Positions 9,307 to 17,913 of a stretch of 64,000 nucleotides of DNA are shown piece by piece. The translations under genes and the position numbers were made by a program. Each line of letters starts with the position of its first letter. Positions within the stretch are counted from its first letter, which is position 1. The notes under the pieces were generated by a model. It was given only the letters and a program-made list of their open reading frames with translations, ran no database searches and was not told where the DNA came from. Origin of the DNA: Herbiconiux ginsengi (GTDB lineage: Bacteria > Actinomycetota > Actinomycetes > Actinomycetales > Microbacteriaceae); NCBI RefSeq assembly GCF_900107435.1, contig NZ_FNPZ01000001.1:96960-160959 (forward strand), in the 5' to 3' direction.

Positions 9307-10406
9307 GCGCCACCATCAGCCCCAGCCGGCAGCCCTCTGGGCGCATCGCGAACTCCCTGACCTCCGGTCAGCTGCCCCGCTTCATCGAGTGGTACATGCT
9401 CGCCGGATCGCTGGCGCTCAGCGCGGTGATCCTGCTGCTCATGGGCTTCAACGTGGCCGGCTGGCTCGTGCTGGCCGCCGTGATCTACCTGATCGGCCTC
9501 GGCATCCTGTCCTCCGCGGTGGAGAACCGCCGCAAGGCGACTGACCGCGTCGTGCGCGGACTGGTCACGGTCGCGTTCCTGCTCGCGCTGGCTCCCCTCA
9601 TCTCCACGCTCATCACCGTGGTGGCGAACGGCATCGGGTCGATCAACTGGGACTTCGTGACCCAGACCTCCCAGTCGGTCTTCGACCCCGACACCCTCGA
9701 GGTGACCACGAAGGTCGGCGCCTGGCAGGCCATCGTCGGCACGCTCATCATCACCGGCATCGCCGCCCTCATCTCGATCCCGATCGGCATCCTGACCTCG
9801 ATCTACCTGGTCGAATACGCACAGCCGAAGCACTGGATGGCGCGTACCGTGACCTTCCTGGTCGACGTGATGACGGGCATCCCCTCGATCGTCGCCGGTC
9901 TGTTCGCGTTCTCGCTGTTCTCCCTCATCGTCGGGCCGAAGGCCTTCAGCGGCTTCTCCGCATCGATCGCCCTGTCGGTGCTGATGATCCCGATCGTCGT
10001 CCGCTCCTGCGAGGAGATGTTGCGGCTCGTGCCGATGGACTTGCGCGAGGCCTCCTACGCCCTCGGAGTCTCGAAGTTCTCCACCATCACGAAGATCGTG
10101 CTGCCGACGGCCATCGCCGGCATCGTGACAGGTGTCATGCTCGCCATCGCCCGAGTCATCGGCGAGACCGCGCCGATCTTTATGGCCGCGAGCTTCACCG
10201 ACAACTTCAACGCGAACCCCTTCGACGGCCCGATGCAGACCCTCCCCGTGATGGCGTACACCGGCTACAAGTTCCCGGGCCAGGACATCGCCGCCTCGAA
10301 CGCTTCGGCCTGGGGCGCGGCGCTCCTGCTCGTGATCCTCGTCGTCATCCTCAACCTCATCGCCCGTGTCGTCGCCAAGGTCTTCGCGCCCAAGGGCTCG
10401 CGGTAA
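9303..10406 (+). CDS. pstA: phosphate ABC transporter permease PstA
   Basis: Partner permease of PstC; 367 residues, about six to eight hydrophobic segments including two or three extra N-terminal ones (residues about 28-90) before the transport domain. The EAA loop is REASYALGVSKFSTITKIVLP, followed by GVMLAIARVIGETAPIF, a PstA signature. GTG 9303 overlaps the pstC stop. Part of pstSCAB. Confidence 0.93.
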   Translation: MSATISPSRQPSGRIANSLTSGQLPRFIEWYMLAGSLALSAVILLLMGFNVAGWLVLAAVIYLIGLGILSSAVENRRKATDRVVRGLVTVAFLLALAPLISTLITVVANGIGSINWDFVTQTSQSVFDPDTLEVTTKVGAWQAIVGTLIITGIAALISIPIGILTSIYLVEYAQPKHWMARTVTFLVDVMTGIPSIVAGLFAFSLFSLIVGPKAFSGFSASIALSVLMIPIVVRSCEEMLRLVPMDLREASYALGVSKFSTITKIVLPTAIAGIVTGVMLAIARVIGETAPIFMAASFTDNFNANPFDGPMQTLPVMAYTGYKFPGQDIAASNASAWGAALLLVILVVILNLIARVVAKVFAPKGSR

Positions 10407-10436
10407 CCCGAACCACCAACCGAAAAAGGAACTGTC

Positions 10437-11216
10437 GTGTCCAAGCGCATCGAAGTCAACGACCTCAACGTCTACTACGGTGACTTCCTCGCCGTCGAAG
10501 GCGTCAACATCAACATCGAGCCCCGCACCGTGACCGCGTTCATCGGTCCATCGGGATGCGGGAAGTCGACCTTCCTGCGCACGCTCAACCGCATGCACGA
10601 AGTCATCCCCGGCGCCTACGTCAAGGGTGAAGTGATGATCGACGGCAACGACCTCTACGGCCCCGGCGTCGACCCGGTGCTCGTGCGCCGGCAGGTCGGC
10701 ATGGTGTTCCAGCGGGCGAACCCGTTCCCCACGATGTCGATCCGCGACAACGTGCTGGCCGGCGTGCGCCTCAACAACAAGCGCCTGTCGAAGTCGGACG
10801 GCGACGACCTGGTGGAGAAGTCGCTGAAGGGCGCGAACCTCTGGGAAGAGGTGAAGGACCGCCTGAACCTCCCCGGCTCGGGCCTCTCGGGTGGTCAGCA
10901 GCAGCGTCTGTGCATCGCCCGCGCCATCGCGGTCTCCCCCGACGTGCTGCTGATGGACGAGCCGTGCTCCGCCCTCGACCCGATCTCCACCCTCGCCATC
11001 GAAGACCTGATCGAGGAGCTCAAGCAGGAGTACACGATCGTGATCGTGACCCACAACATGCAGCAGGCGTCGCGCGTCTCCGACAAGACCGCGTTCTTCA
11101 ACATCGCGGGCACCGGCAAGCCGGGCAAGCTCATCGAGTTCGACGAGACCACGACGATCTTCAGCAACCCCACGGTGCAGGCCACCGAAGACTACGTCTC
11201 CGGCCGTTTCGGGTAG
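10437..11216 (+). CDS. pstB: phosphate ABC transporter ATP-binding protein
   Basis: ATPase of the phosphate importer, 259 residues. Walker A GPSGCGKS near residue 38, signature [16 protein letters not shown], Walker [14 protein letters not shown] and the H-loop His in IVTHNMQQA are intact. GTG start preceded by AAAAAGGAA. No phoU follows; the operon ends at the strong hairpin at 11232-11288, so the PhoU regulator must be encoded elsewhere. Confidence 0.97.
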   Translation: MSKRIEVNDLNVYYGDFLAVEGVNINIEPRTVTAFIGPSGCGKSTFLRTLNRMHEVIPGAYVKGEVMIDGNDLYGPGVDPVLVRRQVGMVFQRANPFPTMSIRDNVLAGVRLNNKRLSKSDGDDLVEKSLKGANLWEEVKDRLNLPGSGLSGGQQQRLCIARAIAVSPDVLLMDEPCSALDPISTLAIEDLIEELKQEYTIVIVTHNMQQASRVSDKTAFFNIAGTGKPGKLIEFDETTTIFSNPTVQATEDYVSGRFG

Positions 11217-11231
11217 CCCCTCCCCTCCTCG

Positions 11232-11288
11232 CGAGACGCCAAAAAACGCCCCAAAAGCCTGCGCTTCAGGGCGTTTTTTGGCGTCTCG
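11232..11288. terminator. perfect 20-bp bidirectional terminator between pstB and the anti-sigma gene
   Basis: Arms 11232-11251 and 11269-11288 are perfectly complementary with a 17-nt loop. Each arm contains a run of six A or T residues, so the hairpin can act for both convergent transcripts (pstB rightward, rskA-like leftward). Confidence 0.88.
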
Positions 11289-11297
11289 GGGGCGGAG

Positions 11298-12164
11298 TCA
11301 TGCGGTCTGGCCCACGATGATGGGGTCGGTGGTGGGGGTCGTGGAGCCGCCGGCCGGTTCGACCGTGACGCCGATGGCGTCGCCGGGGTTCATGGCTCCC
11401 GCGAGCACGTGCCACGACGTGCCCTCCCCCGACGCCGTGAAGGTTCCCGCCGGAGCGGCGCCCTCCGCGTCGATGTACCAGGCCTCGTAGACCTTGCCGT
11501 CGGGCAGGGGCGTGAGCCCGTCGACCACGATCGCCGAACGGCCGAGGGTGTTCGACCACACCAGCGTGGCGGTTCCGCCGCCCTCGACGGGAACCGTCGA
11601 GCGCTGGGAGTCTTCGGCGGCCGTGATCTCGGCGAGTCCCGCGGCCGAGGCATCCGTCACCGAGGATGTCCCGAAGCCGCCGCTGACGGCCGTGCCGACC
11701 ACACCGCCGCCGACGAACAGGGCAGCCGCGGCGGCGATGCCGGCAACGAGGGTTGCGGGGCGTGCGAACCAGCGGGAGCGGGCGCGGGATTCGGCGCGGG
11801 GCGCTGTGGAAGCGGTGCGAGCATCCGGAGCCGGCGTCTCGACCGGGGTCGGCGCAGCCGGAGCTGCACTCTCGGGCTCGGCCGACGCATCCGGCACCGC
11901 CGCCACCGGCTCCTGCCGGGGAAGCTGCGCGGTCGTGGCGAGCTTCGCCATCAGCTCGGCCTTCATGCGCTCGGAGGGCGTCACCGGCGTGATGGCGAGG
12001 CCGAGGAGCCCAGCCGTCTCGACGAGGCCGTCGGTCTCCTCGCGAAGGCTCTCCGACGCATCCGTGGCCCGTTCGAAGGCCTCGGCCTCGTCGGGAGAGA
12101 CCGCGTCGAGGGAGTAGGCACCCGTCGACAGACGCGGATCGTCGTCGTCATGGCGGTCGTTCAC
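11298..12164 (-). CDS. rskA: anti-sigma-K factor RskA-like membrane protein
   Basis: 288 residues. The N-terminal cytoplasmic part (about 1-80; SLDAVSPDEAEAFERATD, then AELMAKL) resembles the RskA sigma-binding domain; a Pro/Ala-rich linker leads to one transmembrane helix near 137-160, and an extracytoplasmic C-terminal domain follows with the WYID and TVEPAGGS motifs of RskA. It would hold the adjacent sigma factor inactive until regulated proteolysis. Start ATG 12164 overlaps the sigma gene stop (ATGA), so the two are coupled. Confidence 0.85.
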   Translation of the reverse strand: MNDRHDDDDPRLSTGAYSLDAVSPDEAEAFERATDASESLREETDGLVETAGLLGLAITPVTPSERMKAELMAKLATTAQLPRQEPVAAVPDASAEPESAAPAAPTPVETPAPDARTASTAPRAESRARSRWFARPATLVAGIAAAAALFVGGGVVGTAVSGGFGTSSVTDASAAGLAEITAAEDSQRSTVPVEGGGTATLVWSNTLGRSAIVVDGLTPLPDGKVYEAWYIDAEGAAPAGTFTASGEGTSWHVLAGAMNPGDAIGVTVEPAGGSTTPTTDPIIVGQTA

Positions 12165-12760
12165 GAGGTCACCCCCAATTCGTCTCGAAGTCGGATCATG
12201 CCGTCGCGGAGTCTCGTCTTCACGGTACCCACTGGAATGGAGAGGATGCCCGCGATCTCGGAATGGCTGTAGCCGCCGTAGTACGCGAGGGAGATCGCCT
12301 CGCGTTGCAGCGCCGTCAACTGCGCCATGGCTCTCTTCACCCTCTCGTGTTCGATGCGGATCTCGACGGTCTCGCTGACCTCGTCGTAGTCGGGTTCGAT
12401 GTCGCGCAGCCCGATGCGTTCATCGCGATCGTGGCCGGATTGCGAGGAACGCACCCGGTCGACGGCCCGGCGGTGCGACATCGTGAGGATCCACGACATC
12501 GCGCTGCCCCGCTGCGACTCGAACCGTGAGGCGGTGCGCCAGATCTCGAGAAAGACCTCCTGCGCCACTTCTTCGGATTGCGCGTGATCGACCAGCACGC
12601 GCTTCACGAGTCCCAACACGCGCGGTGCCGTGCGGTCGTAGAGCTCGGAGAAGGCTTCTCGGTCTCCTCGCGAGATGAGGTCGAGCAGTCGTTCGAAGGT
12701 CACAGCGGTCTCGGAATTCCCCGCGTCCGACCCTCTGTCGGTGGTCACGAGTTCAAGCAT
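12161..12760 (-). CDS. sigK: ECF-family sigma factor SigK
   Basis: 199 residues from ATG 12760; an upstream TTG at 12778 is possible but unsupported. Region 2 contains EEVAQEVFLEIWRTASRFE and MSWILTMSHRRAVDRVR; region 4 contains the helix-turn-helix YSHSEIAGILSIPVGTVKTRLRDGMIRL. This is the SigK/SigL-type ECF group paired with RskA. In mycobacteria SigK responds to redox conditions; whether that holds here cannot be seen. No ECF-type autoregulatory promoter was recognised in the 190 bp upstream. Confidence 0.87.
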   Translation of the reverse strand: MLELVTTDRGSDAGNSETAVTFERLLDLISRGDREAFSELYDRTAPRVLGLVKRVLVDHAQSEEVAQEVFLEIWRTASRFESQRGSAMSWILTMSHRRAVDRVRSSQSGHDRDERIGLRDIEPDYDEVSETVEIRIEHERVKRAMAQLTALQREAISLAYYGGYSHSEIAGILSIPVGTVKTRLRDGMIRLRDELGVTS

Positions 12761-12872
12761 GGCAGGACACGCTCGCAATCGGACTCGGGGGCTGAACGTC
12801 GGATCGGGTTCACGATCGGTATTCGGAGCAGCAGAACGAGTGGATTGGAGAAGAAGAGCCGGGTCGCGGAAC

Positions 12873-12902
12873 GCCTCTCGGCGAGAGGCCGCTCGTAGCG
12901 GC
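12873..12902. terminator. two abutting hairpins between sigK and the 12954-13583 gene
   Basis: GCCTCTC/GAGAGGC (12873-12889, 3-nt loop) shares two bases with GCCGCT/AGCGGC (12888-12902, 3-nt loop), so the two stems may be alternative structures. They lie 52 bp past the stop of the unknown-function gene and upstream of sigK on the same strand; function as terminator or sigK leader structure is open. Confidence 0.35.
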
Positions 12903-12953
12903 GAATATTGGAGCCCGGGGTTACCGCGACCCGACCCGGTCTAGTTTACGCAA

Positions 12954-13583
12954 TCAGTCGAGGTTGTCGCTGCGCCAGAGACCGGCCGATTGCGTGAGAT
13001 CCGCTCCGATGGTCTCGAAACGGAGGGCACGGGTGGTGAGGGTCGACGCCGTCTCAGGGGCGCCGATCTCCGCGTCGTCGGCGATGCTGGCGCATCCCTG
13101 GGCCATGATGCGGCAGAACGCGGAGGCGCGATCGAGAGCGATCGCAAAATCTCCTGTGAAGAGGCCGCGCAGGATCTGATCGGCGAGTTCGGTGATCTCC
13201 CGTGGTCCGGTGGGCGACTCGGCGCCGGCCACCACCGGGTCGATGCTCGGGATGACCTCGGTGCCGCGCTCGAAGAAGTAGGCGGTCTGCTCCGGATTCT
13301 GCCGGATGAGGGCACGCAGCAGATAGATGCGCCACAGGCTGCCGGGCAGCGTGCGCGGGTTCGCTCGGGCCCACAGCTCGGCGATGGCATCGATCCCGTG
13401 GTCGTCGGTGAACGTGAGCAGCCGGTCGATCACCTCGGGGTGCGGGTCTTCTCGAACGCGGTTGAGCAGCGCGCCCGCGGTCTCATGGGCCACCCGGTTG
13501 ATGTGCGCGGGATCCTCGCCGCCCTGGAACGCTTCGAAGGCCGAGCCGTCGAAGAGTGCCGGCTTGTGGAAATCGTTGCTCAT
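12954..13583 (-). CDS. conserved actinobacterial protein of unknown function
   Basis: 209 residues, soluble, mainly helical by composition, no signal peptide or transmembrane segment. Visible conserved-looking stretches are FDGSAFEAFQGGEDPAHI near the N-terminus, LWRIYLLRALIRQ in the middle, and LDRASAFCRIMAQGC near 165. I recall close homologues in Microbacteriaceae that carry an unconvincing 'RNA polymerase subunit beta' label; nothing here resembles RpoB. ATG 13583 is preceded on its strand by AGGATGGGG. It lies upstream of sigK with the same orientation but with 190 bp between. Confidence 0.8.
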   Translation of the reverse strand: MSNDFHKPALFDGSAFEAFQGGEDPAHINRVAHETAGALLNRVREDPHPEVIDRLLTFTDDHGIDAIAELWARANPRTLPGSLWRIYLLRALIRQNPEQTAYFFERGTEVIPSIDPVVAGAESPTGPREITELADQILRGLFTGDFAIALDRASAFCRIMAQGCASIADDAEIGAPETASTLTTRALRFETIGADLTQSAGLWRSDNLD

Positions 13584-13718
13584 GCCACCCCATCCTGCCC
13601 CGTCGGGGCCGTCTGACTCCTCAACGCTACGCGCCCGCCTCCCTTACCGCTGGCGGTCACGCGCAGAGCGAACGTACCCGCACTCGGGCGGGCCCGTTTA
13701 GCGATAGATTGGTGGGGA

Positions 13719-13791
13719 GGGCCTGTAGCTCAGTTGGCAGAGCATCGGACTTTTAATCCGCGGGTCGAGGGTTCGAGCCCCTCCGGGCCCA
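13719..13791 (+). tRNA. tRNA-Lys (anticodon TTT)
   Basis: 73 nt cloverleaf without encoded CCA. Acceptor stem GGGCCTG (13719-13725) pairs with CGGGCCC (13784-13790) with one G-T; D-stem GCTC/GAGC; anticodon loop CTTTTAA with TTT at 13752-13754; T-arm contains GGTTCGA. Position 27-43 of the anticodon stem is a T-C mismatch, leaving four pairs. TAGATT at 13705-13710 is a fitting -10. Confidence 0.97.
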
Positions 13792-14200
13792 CTCCTATCG
13801 CGTCACGCGGATGTTCGGAGTCTGAAACATCGGCGTCACACACTTCGCGTAGCGTCGTCGTCATGAGGTTGTCGCACGAATCCAGTGGCTTTTGCCAGTG
13901 GTTCTGCCTGCGCCGCCAGAGCGGCCACCACAACACCTCTGTCTTCTCCTTCAACTCGTAGTCGCGCCCCGCGCCAGGGGACGAGTCTGCCCGCTCCCGC
14001 GTGAACAACTGCGCGGTTGAGCGCCTCGGTCTCTCACTCGTCGTCACGGCTCTTCTCGTTCGCCACCGCGCGGTTCCGCGGGCCATCACGCCCTGTTCCG
14101 CCCCGACGTGGGCCGCGGCATCCGCGTTCCTCCGGCGACCTCTCCGCGCCGGCCTCCCGCGCTTCGGCGCGCCCTCGAACCCCTCTACAGAAAGACCCTC
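13792..14200 (+). other. 409-bp region between tRNA-Lys and the amidohydrolase, holding a possible 32-codon leader ORF
   Basis: The only distinct content is an ATG ORF at 13863-13961 (32 residues, begins MRLSHESSG, contains FCQWFC), placed 7 bp after TAGCGT (13850-13855), the spacing expected for a leaderless transcript. A short GC hairpin CCGCG/CGCGG follows near 14080. Whether the ORF is translated or regulates the downstream cluster is unknown. Longer frames here are shadows running into the amidohydrolase. Confidence 0.4.
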
Positions 14201-15820
14201 GTGGCCACTGAATGGCAGAACGCCCTCGTCATCGCGATGGACGACGCCCACGGCGCGGTGCCGTTCCGCGCCGACGTGCTCGTCGACCGCGACCGGTTCG
14301 TGTCGGTGCGCCCGGCCGGCGAGCGGGCGGCAACACCCGACACGGCCGGGGAGCATTCGACGCACGCCGACGTCTCCGTCGTCGACGCGACCGACCTCCT
14401 GCTCATCCCGGGCCTGGTCAACGCGCACACCCACTCGTGGGAGATCCTCTTCCGCGGAACGAGCGACCGCGTGCCGCTCGAAGTGTGGACCCTGCTGAGC
14501 TACCCACCCGCCGGTGTCGCCCCGCTTCCGCCCCGCCTGGTCTACCTGCGCACGATGGTCGCCGCGATCGAGTCCCTGCTCGGCGGCGTCACCACCGTGC
14601 TCGACGACATCGGCGAACTGCCTCGCCAGACACTCGAGACCATCGGCCCGGTGTTCGCCGCCTACGACGACGCCGGGCTCCGCGCCACCTGCACCGGCAC
14701 GGTCGTCGACGTGCCCATGGCCGACCGTCTGCCGTTCGCCGAGGAGGTGCTGCCCGCCGAGATGCGAGTCGCGAGTCGCGAGTCGATGCCGGCGCCTGAG
14801 GTGGTTCAGCGCGACTACTTCGCGTTCTCCGAAGCTGCACGAGAACTGGCCGCGCGTCATGCGGGGGGCACCGGCCGCATCCGGTACGCCGTCGCCCCCA
14901 GCGCACCGCAGCGCGCCACCGACGGACTGCTGCGCCGCGCCGCCGCCGTCGCCCGCGAGAACGGGGAGGTGCTGCACCTGCACCTACTCGAGACGAAACT
15001 GCAGGCCGAGCTCGCGCGCACCCGCTACGACGGCCGCACGATCGTGCAGCACCTCGACGACCTCGGCATCCTCGGCGAAAACGTGACCCTCGCCCACGGC
15101 ATCTGGCTGACCACGGGCGACCTCGACCTGCTCGCACAGTCGGGTGCGACGATCGTGCACAACCCGCTGTCGAACCTCAAGCTCGGTTCCGGCATCCTGC
15201 CGTGGCGAGCCCTGCACGACGCGGGCGTGCGCGTGGCGCTCGGGTCGGACGGCGCGTCGAGCAACGACTCGCTGCGCATGCTCGAGGTCGTGAAAGTGGC
15301 GGCTCTGCTGCACACGCTCACCGATCCCGACTACGACGAATGGCCCCGGGTCGGCGAGGTGCTGCAGGCCGCGACGGTCGCTGGTGCGCGAGCGGCCGGC
15401 TGGGCGGGCGCCACCGGATGCATCGCACCCGGCCTGAAGGCCGACTTCGTCGTCTTCGACCTCACGAAGACGACGAACTTCACGCCGCTCAACGATGCCG
15501 CCCGCCAGCTCGTCTTCTCCGAAGACGGCCGCTCGATCCGGCAGGTCTGGGTCGACGGCCGGCTCGTGGTCGACGACGGCCGATGCACCCTGATCGACGC
15601 CGACGCCCTGCTCGCCGAGTTCCGCGCCGAGGCCGCGCGCTACCTCGTCGACCTGCCCGAGTGGACGGCGTTCCGCGACGACATCGAGCCGTTCGTGCGC
15701 GAGTCCTACCGGCGCACCTGGGCTGTCGACCCGTCGCCGCTGCCCCAGGCGGCCCGCGTCTCCTCCCCGCGTTCTACGACCCCCGCTGCCCGCCCCACCG
15801 GCCGAGAGGACACCCCATGA
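14201..15820 (+). CDS. amidohydrolase / aminohydrolase (8-oxoguanine deaminase- and AtzA/TrzN-like)
   Basis: 539 residues from GTG 14201; longer starts back to 14108 add a non-conserved tail. Metal ligands of the amidohydrolase superfamily are visible: HTH at 76-78 (NAHTHSW), HLHLLE with His261, His299 in LAHGIWLT, and Asp350 in LGSDGASSNDSLRML. The overall pattern fits enzymes that deaminate or dechlorinate purine- or triazine-like rings. Neighbours (nucleoside-binding BMP protein, nucleoside hydrolase) make a purine-base deaminase the best guess. Overlaps the next gene by 4 bp (ATGA). Confidence 0.82.
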   Translation: MATEWQNALVIAMDDAHGAVPFRADVLVDRDRFVSVRPAGERAATPDTAGEHSTHADVSVVDATDLLLIPGLVNAHTHSWEILFRGTSDRVPLEVWTLLSYPPAGVAPLPPRLVYLRTMVAAIESLLGGVTTVLDDIGELPRQTLETIGPVFAAYDDAGLRATCTGTVVDVPMADRLPFAEEVLPAEMRVASRESMPAPEVVQRDYFAFSEAARELAARHAGGTGRIRYAVAPSAPQRATDGLLRRAAAVARENGEVLHLHLLETKLQAELARTRYDGRTIVQHLDDLGILGENVTLAHGIWLTTGDLDLLAQSGATIVHNPLSNLKLGSGILPWRALHDAGVRVALGSDGASSNDSLRMLEVVKVAALLHTLTDPDYDEWPRVGEVLQAATVAGARAAGWAGATGCIAPGLKADFVVFDLTKTTNFTPLNDAARQLVFSEDGRSIRQVWVDGRLVVDDGRCTLIDADALLAEFRAEAARYLVDLPEWTAFRDDIEPFVRESYRRTWAVDPSPLPQAARVSSPRSTTPAARPTGREDTP

Positions 15821-16587
15821 GACTCGACGACATCTGCCTCGTCAACGCCGACGTCACCGCCAGCGACGACTTCTACCGCGAGGGCGTCGGCCTCGAACGG
15901 CGCATGCGCAACGTGCGGTTCGCTGACTTCGTGATCGGCACCGGGCCGCGCCTGGCCATGTGGCAGCGGCCGAGCATCGCCGAGACGGTCGGCCCGGGCT
16001 ACCCCACGCAGCCGGGGCGGCCGTTCCGCGTCACCCTCGAGCTGCCGGATGCCACCGCCCTCGATTCGGCCGTCGCGCGCGTTCCGACTGCCGTGCGTCT
16101 CTCCCACGCCCGCGGCACCGGGTCACCCGCCTATGCCGTCACCGACCCCGACGGCTTCACGAGCGTGCTCACCACGTCGTCCACCGGCCGTCCGCGCATC
16201 GCCGAGATCGAGCTCGGCGTGAGCGACGTGGTGCGCACCTACGACTTCCTCGAGCGACTCGGCTTCGCACCCCTCGTCTCCGACGGCCGCCTCCATTTCG
16301 ACGGCGGCAACGTCACCCTGACCATCGTCGACGCCGCCTCGCTCGAGGGCCCCGGCATCCGCACCACCGAGCTCGCCTCCTGGAACCACAACGGCGGGCA
16401 CGTGATGCTCGCCATCGAACTCGACTCCGGCGACGCCGTCGACCGCCTCCACGCCGACCTCACAGCCCGCGGACTCGCCGACTCGGGCCCACCCGCGCTC
16501 TACGAGTGGGGTGCGCGCTCGGCCTACTTCGTCGATGCCGACGGCTACATCTGGGAGATCTACGCCTGGGTCGAGGACCCGAAGTGA
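15817..16587 (+). CDS. VOC-family protein with two glyoxalase/dioxygenase modules
   Basis: 256 residues from ATG 15817, which overlaps the amidohydrolase stop. Two tandem beta-alpha-beta-beta-beta modules (about 1-115 and 125-250) of the vicinal oxygen chelate superfamily; the second has NHNGGHVMLAIEL and ends GYIWEIYAWV, like ring-cleavage dioxygenases and glyoxalases, with His and Glu as possible metal ligands. Substrate unknown; translational coupling indicates a role in the same pathway, perhaps acting on the ring product of the amidohydrolase. Confidence 0.8.
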   Translation: MRLDDICLVNADVTASDDFYREGVGLERRMRNVRFADFVIGTGPRLAMWQRPSIAETVGPGYPTQPGRPFRVTLELPDATALDSAVARVPTAVRLSHARGTGSPAYAVTDPDGFTSVLTTSSTGRPRIAEIELGVSDVVRTYDFLERLGFAPLVSDGRLHFDGGNVTLTIVDAASLEGPGIRTTELASWNHNGGHVMLAIELDSGDAVDRLHADLTARGLADSGPPALYEWGARSAYFVDADGYIWEIYAWVEDPK

Positions 16588-16709
16588 CCTCCCCACCCGC
16601 GCCTCGCCTGCGGCGAGCGCCCTCCATCGTTCCACCCCGCACCACGAGAACCACGAGCACCACCGCACTTCCTGGCACCATTCCGAATCCGACCGATCAA
16701 GGAGCATCC

Positions 16710-17813
16710 ATGTCCCCCACCCCTTCCCCCCGCCTGCGGGCGGCACGTCGCCTGGCCGCCGCGAGCGCCCTCGCCCTCGTGGGCACCCTGGCCCTCGCCA
16801 GCTGCGCGAGCGCCCCGAGCGACGCGAGCACCGCATCGACGGATGCCGCGGCATCCGATTTCCTGCCCTGCATCGTCAGCGACCAGGGCGGCTTCGACGA
16901 CCAGTCGTTCAACCAGCTCGGCCTCGAGGGCGTCACCGACGCCGCTGAGGCTCTGGGCACCGACCACATCGGCGTGCAATCCGAGACCGAGAGCGACTAC
17001 GCGCCGAACATCGCGAGCCTCGTCGATCAGGGCTGCACCACGATCGTCACAATGGGCTATCTGCTCGCCGCCGCCACCAAGGATGCGGCGGCCGCGAATC
17101 CCGACATCCACTTCATCATGGTCGACGACAACACCATCACGGCCGACAACGTCAAGGGCGTGGTGTGGGACACCTCGCAGGCCGGCTTCCTCGTGGGCTA
17201 CGCGGCCGCCGACTACACGACCACCGGCAAGGTGGGCACGTACGGCGGGGCGCAGATCCCGCCCGTGACCCTCTACATGGACGGATTCGCCCGCGGGGTC
17301 GAGTACCACAATGCTCAGAAGGGCACCGACGTGCAGGTGGTGGGCTGGAACCCCGACACCCAGGAGGGCCAGTTCACCGGCAACTTCAGCGACATCAATG
17401 CCGCGAAGGTGCTGTCGCAGGGCATCCTCGAACAGGGCGTCGACGTGATCGTGCCGGTCGGCGGGCCCATCTACAAGGGCGCCGCGCAGGCCATCCGCGA
17501 GTCGGCGAGTCCGGTCGTGCTGGTCGGCGTCGACACCGACATGTACGTCAGCGACCCCGACTACGACGACATCTGGTTCTCGTCGATCGCCCGTGACATG
17601 CCGAAGTCGATCTCCGAGGTCATCCAGGCCGCGGCGGCCGGCGACTTCTCGAACGAGGAGTACGTCGGAACCCTCGAGAACGGCGGCGTGCTGATGAGCC
17701 CGTTGCACGACTTCGAGTCGAAGGTGGCGCCCACTCTGCAGGGCGAGCTCGATGACATCCAGGCCGGCATCATCGCGGGTGACATCGCCATCGACACCCC
17801 CTCGGCCCCGTAA
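16710..17813 (+). CDS. BMP-family ABC transporter substrate-binding lipoprotein
   Basis: 367 residues; ATG 16710 with a strong AAGGAG (16699-16704). Lipoprotein signal ends LASC (Cys32). The BMP/PnrA domain (PF02608) starts CIVSDQGGFDDQSFNQLGLEG, whose Asp-Phe-Asp-Asp-Ser pocket binds nucleosides in PnrA-type proteins; later motifs are VGTYGGAQIPPVTLYMDGFARG and IVPVGGPIYKGA. It is predicted to deliver purine nucleosides or a similar ligand, but no permease or ATPase lies next to it. The adjacent nucleoside hydrolase fits. Confidence 0.9.
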   Translation: MSPTPSPRLRAARRLAAASALALVGTLALASCASAPSDASTASTDAAASDFLPCIVSDQGGFDDQSFNQLGLEGVTDAAEALGTDHIGVQSETESDYAPNIASLVDQGCTTIVTMGYLLAAATKDAAAANPDIHFIMVDDNTITADNVKGVVWDTSQAGFLVGYAAADYTTTGKVGTYGGAQIPPVTLYMDGFARGVEYHNAQKGTDVQVVGWNPDTQEGQFTGNFSDINAAKVLSQGILEQGVDVIVPVGGPIYKGAAQAIRESASPVVLVGVDTDMYVSDPDYDDIWFSSIARDMPKSISEVIQAAAAGDFSNEEYVGTLENGGVLMSPLHDFESKVAPTLQGELDDIQAGIIAGDIAIDTPSAP

Positions 17814-17834
17814 CCCCACCCTCATCCACCTCCA

Positions 17835-17892
17835 CCGAGACGTCACTTTCCGCGCCACGATGCTCCGGTATCCGCGGAAAGTGACGTCTCGG
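17835..17892. repeat. palindromic intergenic repeat, copy 1 (shared with 34308-34364)
   Basis: Arms CCGAGACGTCACTTTCCGCG (17835-17854) and 17873-17892 are perfectly complementary over 20 bp with an 18-nt loop. The left arm is identical to that at 34308-34327. It lies between two same-strand genes and may also attenuate read-through. Confidence 0.8.
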
Positions 17893-17913
17893 CATCCGAC
17901 GAAAGGGCGCACC

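Noticed and set aside
857-11054. Very long antisense open frames (for example 857-2401, 3553-5712, 6766-9240 and 8850-11054 on the minus strand)
   Set aside because: They lie opposite certain genes (GH8, ppk1, pst), have Arg/Gly/His-rich compositions with no domain, and follow from high third-position GC in the true genes.
13734-13961. 75-codon ORF beginning inside the tRNA-Lys gene
   Set aside because: Its first part translates the tRNA itself. Only the internal ATG at 13863 is considered, as a possible leader peptide.
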